The position numbers and the translations under genes were made by a program. Shown here piece by piece: positions 13,938 through 15,890 of a stretch of DNA of 15,890 nt. The stretch is from NCBI GenBank assembly GCA_002319925.1, contig DCFP01000163.1:1-15890 (forward strand). Direction: 5' to 3'. Each line of letters begins with the position of its first letter. Position 1 is the first letter of the stretch. Below the pieces are notes generated by a model that did not search any database, was not told the origin of the DNA, and saw only the letters and a program-made list of their open reading frames with translations. The stretch comes from Holophagaceae bacterium UBA1801. GTDB taxonomy: Bacteria > Acidobacteriota > Holophagae > Holophagales > Holophagaceae.

Positions 13938-14012
13938 CTACCGCGTCGGGAGGCCCCCGGCCGAGCGAATAATAATCGCGATGGCAATGTGGGGGCGAAG
14001 GACAAACGACAT
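13938..14012 (-). CDS. Ile-rich leader peptide of the ilvA attenuator
   Basis: This 24-residue reading frame lies immediately upstream of the ilvA hairpin and reads MSFVLRPHIAIAIII, then RSAGGLPTR and TAG. Five of its residues are isoleucine, with three consecutive ATT codons (13968-13976), notable in such GC-rich DNA. One Val and one Leu precede them. The stop lies 14 bases before the hairpin. In classical ilv/his/trp attenuation, shortage of the charged tRNA stalls the ribosome at such codons, and an alternative RNA pairing prevents termination; every element is present here. Ile is the end product of the IlvA pathway, so the logic fits. A weak GGGTGGG lies about six bases before the ATG; translation from a leaderless or near-leaderless transcript is also possible. 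No equivalent gene symbol is claimed for this organism. Confidence 0.85.
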   Translation of the reverse strand: MSFVLRPHIAIAIIIRSAGGLPTR

Positions 14013-14019
14013 GGTTCCC

Positions 14020-14049
14020 ACCCTAGCAGGAGGGCTCGGAGGCGGGCAA
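14020..14049 (-). promoter_or_regulatory. Possible promoter of the ilvA leader
   Basis: Between the pcm stop and the leader ATG the minus strand reads TTGCCC, 18 bases, TAGGGT, then seven bases to the ATG. The match is weak (four and three of six to the sigma70 boxes). Its position would start the RNA at or next to the leader ATG, sensible for an attenuator. Read-through from pcm is the alternative. Confidence 0.3.
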
Positions 14050-14054
14050 GCGCC

Positions 14055-14714
14055 TCACCGCAGGGGCACGAAGGCCACGGGGATCAAGGGCCGAGTCTCC
14101 CTCCCTTCGGGTCGTTTCGTGAGCACCATCAGTTGCTGGTAGCCGTAGGGCGTGCCCAGGGGCAGGATCATTCGGCCGTCCTCGGCAAGCTGCTCCCAGA
14201 GCGCGCTGGGCACTTCGTCGGCGGCACAGCTGAGGAGGATGGCGTCGAAGGGTGCCTTCTCGGGCCAGCCCTCGCGGCCATCGCCGCAGCGCAGGTGGAT
14301 ATTGTCGTAGTCCAGCGCCTGGATCAAGACCTCGGAACGCGCGTGGAGCGTGGGTTCCAGCTCGATGCCGTAGACATCCTTCACCAACAGGGAGAGGACG
14401 GCGGCCATGTAGCCGCAACCGGAACCCACTTCCAGCACCCGCTCGTGTCCGCGCAGGCCCAGCTCCTCCGCCATGTAGGCCACGATGTAGGGCTGGGAGA
14501 TGGTCTGCCCGTGGCCGATGGGAAGGGGATGATCCTCGTGGGCCTGGATGAGGAGTTCGTCCGGAACGAAGTGGTGGCGTGGCACCCGGCGCATGGCTTC
14601 CAGCACACGAGGGTCGGAAATGCCCCGGGACGCGATCTGGCTCTGGACCATGAAGTCCCGTAGCACCGACATGCGCATGTCATCGATTGGGGGAGTCATG
14701 CCATAAGAGTGCAT
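14055..14714 (-). CDS. pcm: Protein-L-isoaspartate O-methyltransferase (Pcm)
   Basis: This SAM-dependent cytoplasmic repair enzyme methylates L-isoaspartyl residues in aged proteins. The protein has about 219 residues, close to the family norm. Diagnostic segments are LPIGHGQTISQPYIVA (64-79), SAM-binding motif I VLEVGSGCGYMAAVLS (93-108), the acidic YGIELEP, and PFDAILLSCAADEVP; the end RPLIPVAFVPLR is typical. The start is uncertain. ATG 14714 has AAAAGG nine bases upstream (14724-14729) and is preferred; ATG 14699, or the Met codons in MRMS further in, give slightly shorter proteins. It stands 42 bases upstream of the ilvA leader on the same strand. Confidence 0.95.
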   Translation of the reverse strand: MHSYGMTPPIDDMRMSVLRDFMVQSQIASRGISDPRVLEAMRRVPRHHFVPDELLIQAHEDHPLPIGHGQTISQPYIVAYMAEELGLRGHERVLEVGSGCGYMAAVLSLLVKDVYGIELEPTLHARSEVLIQALDYDNIHLRCGDGREGWPEKAPFDAILLSCAADEVPSALWEQLAEDGRMILPLGTPYGYQQLMVLTKRPEGRETRPLIPVAFVPLR

Positions 14715-14879
14715 GCGCCACGACCTTTTGCCAGATGGAAATTCTTCCGCAACGCATGCTGTTCTTCTCCCGTTTCGTGGGGAGGCTAGGATTACGACTA
14801 TCAATGGCCCAATTTGGATTACTCATCGCCCAAGTTGAGATGATCCGTCACCATCCCTTCGACCTGTAATTTTGCCAAA

Positions 14880-14927
14880 TTGCCTGAGAGCGCCCCGATT
14901 TCACAGACCAGGTACGCCATCAGGCAA
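14880..14927 (+). repeat. Inverted repeat upstream of the small membrane protein
   Basis: TTGCCTGA (14880-14887) and TCAGGCAA (14920-14927) are exact complements 32 bases apart, 36 bases before the ATG at 14963. They could form a stem in the leader RNA or bind a dimeric regulator. The flanking text is vaguely like a glycine-riboswitch aptamer, but its conserved core is absent. Confidence 0.45.
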
Positions 14928-14962
14928 AACCGCCATCCTCGTCAACTTCCATCAGGTGTGCC

Positions 14963-15403
14963 ATGGTCCATCGTCACGGGCTTATCTACGCGAGTATCGG
15001 CGTGGTTGTTGGGCTGATCCTTGGTTCCGGTGTGACCGGTTGGCTCGCATGGAAACAAAGATCCAGCGCGGTTCTGGAGGCTGCCATGCAGGCCAAACTC
15101 CTTCAGAGCATCACCCTCATTCGCCTTTACGAGACAATGGCTAGCGGAGCAGAAGGTGAGACCCGGTATGGTCTGGAGGAGGCGCTAAACGCCAACATCT
15201 CCTTTGTCGCTTCCCATGCCTATGAGCCCACTCCATCCGGCAACCTGGCCAGGGACACCATCCGCATGGTTGCCCGTCACCGGGAAAATTACCCGTTCAA
15301 GGCGAACAATCCTTGTATCAACAAAATGGTTTCGGCGGCCTTCGAGGTCCTCCAATGGGATGGGAAATCCTCTCCTCCGCACCCGGTGTATTGGAGCGAG
15401 TGA
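14963..15403 (+). CDS. Small membrane-anchored protein of unknown function
   Basis: The 146-residue protein has one N-terminal membrane segment (LIYASIGVVVGLILGSGVTG, about residues 7-26) followed by W-L-A-W-K-Q-R, suggesting an anchored protein with the remainder on one side of the membrane. The rest is mainly helical, with AVLEAAMQAKLLQSITLIRLYETM able to form an amphipathic helix; two-thirds along it has RENYPFKANNPCINKMV with the single Cys. I do not recognise a family. Start ATG 14963 has AGGTG five bases upstream. It stands alone between pcm (divergent) and the aminotransferase (convergent, 10 bases away). The 248 bases before it hold no gene I can support, only the inverted repeat listed. 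Confidence 0.72.
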   Translation: MVHRHGLIYASIGVVVGLILGSGVTGWLAWKQRSSAVLEAAMQAKLLQSITLIRLYETMASGAEGETRYGLEEALNANISFVASHAYEPTPSGNLARDTIRMVARHRENYPFKANNPCINKMVSAAFEVLQWDGKSSPPHPVYWSE

Positions 15404-15413
15404 AACCCCTGGC

Positions 15414-15890
15414 TCAAACCTCTCGCAATGCCATCCCCAACGTCTCGACAGCCTTCAGTAGATCGGCCGTCTCGATCACGAGGGGCGGCTGGATCCGCAG
15501 GACATTGCCCCAGGTGCCGCCCACCCCGATGAGGAAGCCGCGCTCCCGCAGCAGGTTCTTCACCTTGCCGGCTTCTTCCGTTGCGGGCGTCTTGCGGTCA
15601 TCGCGCACCAGTTCGACGCCGATCATCAGCCCGTGGCCCCGCACCTCTCCAATCAATGGCTGGGTCTTCTGGAGATCCTTGAGCGCGGCCATGAGCACCT
15701 TGCCCTTCTCGGCCGCCTGATCGCAGAGCTTCGTCTTCTCGAAGAAGTCGATGTTCGCAAGGGCCGCAGCGCAGGACACGGGGTTGCCGCCGAAGGTTGA
15801 CAGGTGATCTCCGGGCTTGAACGAATCAGCGATCTCCTCCCTGGCGATGAAGGCCGAGAGGGGGAAGCCGTCGGCGATGCCCTTGGCCAT
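15414..15890 (-). CDS. Class-III PLP aminotransferase, C-terminal part (cut by window edge)
   Basis: Only the last 158 codons are present; the gene begins beyond the right edge, so the ATG at 15890 is internal. The segment opens at the PLP-lysine motif (M-A-K-G-I-A-D-G-F-P-L-S-A, with the Lys codon at 15882-15884). It continues with FKPGDHLSTFGGNPVSCAAAL, the conserved T-F-G/S-G-N-P region of this fold class, then EVRGHGLMIGVEL and the C-terminal small domain ending GMALREV. The sequence is closest by eye to alanine-glyoxylate aminotransferase 2-like and omega-amino-acid aminotransferases (4-aminobutyrate, beta-alanine, taurine). The amino donor cannot be fixed from this part. It converges with the small membrane protein gene. 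Confidence 0.93.
   Translation of the reverse strand: MAKGIADGFPLSAFIAREEIADSFKPGDHLSTFGGNPVSCAAALANIDFFEKTKLCDQAAEKGKVLMAALKDLQKTQPLIGEVRGHGLMIGVELVRDDRKTPATEEAGKVKNLLRERGFLIGVGGTWGNVLRIQPPLVIETADLLKAVETLGMALREV

Noticed and set aside
13877..14005. N-terminal extension of ilvA by 43 codons
   Set aside because: The frame is open, but the extension runs through the hairpin and leader, has no family similarity and would need a TTG start; ATG 13876 has a ribosome site and the normal IlvA beginning.
14872..14935. Glycine riboswitch upstream of the small membrane protein
   Set aside because: GAGAGC and CAGGCAAAA fragments resemble the aptamer, but the conserved CCGAAGG core is missing, the spacing is too short and the gene has no evident link to glycine. 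A covariance-model search would decide.

Overview
The window is about 15.9 kb of high-GC bacterial chromosome in which nearly every base is used. It looks like the core genome of a Gram-negative, free-living bacterium. Gene content and style (lipA-dtd, LytS/LytTR two-component genes, secreted hydrolases, pcm-ilvA) suggest a Holophaga/Geothrix-type acidobacterium. That assignment is an impression from protein style, not a database result. I see no rRNA, tRNA, CRISPR array or insertion sequence.

Layout, left to right. (1) Positions 1-1941, plus strand: the 3' part of lipoyl synthase (lipA), D-aminoacyl-tRNA deacylase (dtd) and a membrane-anchored protein of unknown function. (2) Positions 1963-4780, minus strand: a three-gene, translationally coupled signalling operon. 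It encodes a degenerate LytS-like pseudokinase, an intact LytS-like histidine kinase and a LytTR response regulator. (3) Positions 4990-6581, plus strand: a secreted alpha/beta-hydrolase overlapping a secreted DJ-1/PfpI-like protein that lacks the family cysteine. (4) Positions 6594-9353: a ferredoxin-nitroreductase fusion and a carbonyl-reductase-like SDR (minus strand), facing a divergent AraC-family regulator that probably controls them. (5) Positions 9446-10828, plus strand: a secreted M28 metallopeptidase of the carboxypeptidase Q type. (6) About 10850-12350: a clearly AT-richer block, probably transferred. It holds an SLT+LysM murein-hydrolase-like protein without a signal peptide, followed by a small exported protein; together they resemble an effector-immunity pair. 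(7) Positions 12359-14714, minus strand: pcm, then ilvA. ilvA is preceded by an Ile-rich 24-codon leader peptide and a perfect 14-bp hairpin, a textbook-like attenuator. (8) Positions 14963-15403: a small membrane-anchored protein. The window ends in the C-terminal part of a class-III aminotransferase on the minus strand.

The strongest observations beyond routine annotation are the ilvA attenuator (13890-14012), the pseudokinase-kinase-regulator operon, the SLT/LysM protein with its exported partner, and two enzyme-fold proteins that have lost the usual catalytic residue (the SDR without its Tyr and the DJ-1-like protein without its Cys). All residue alignments were made by eye.
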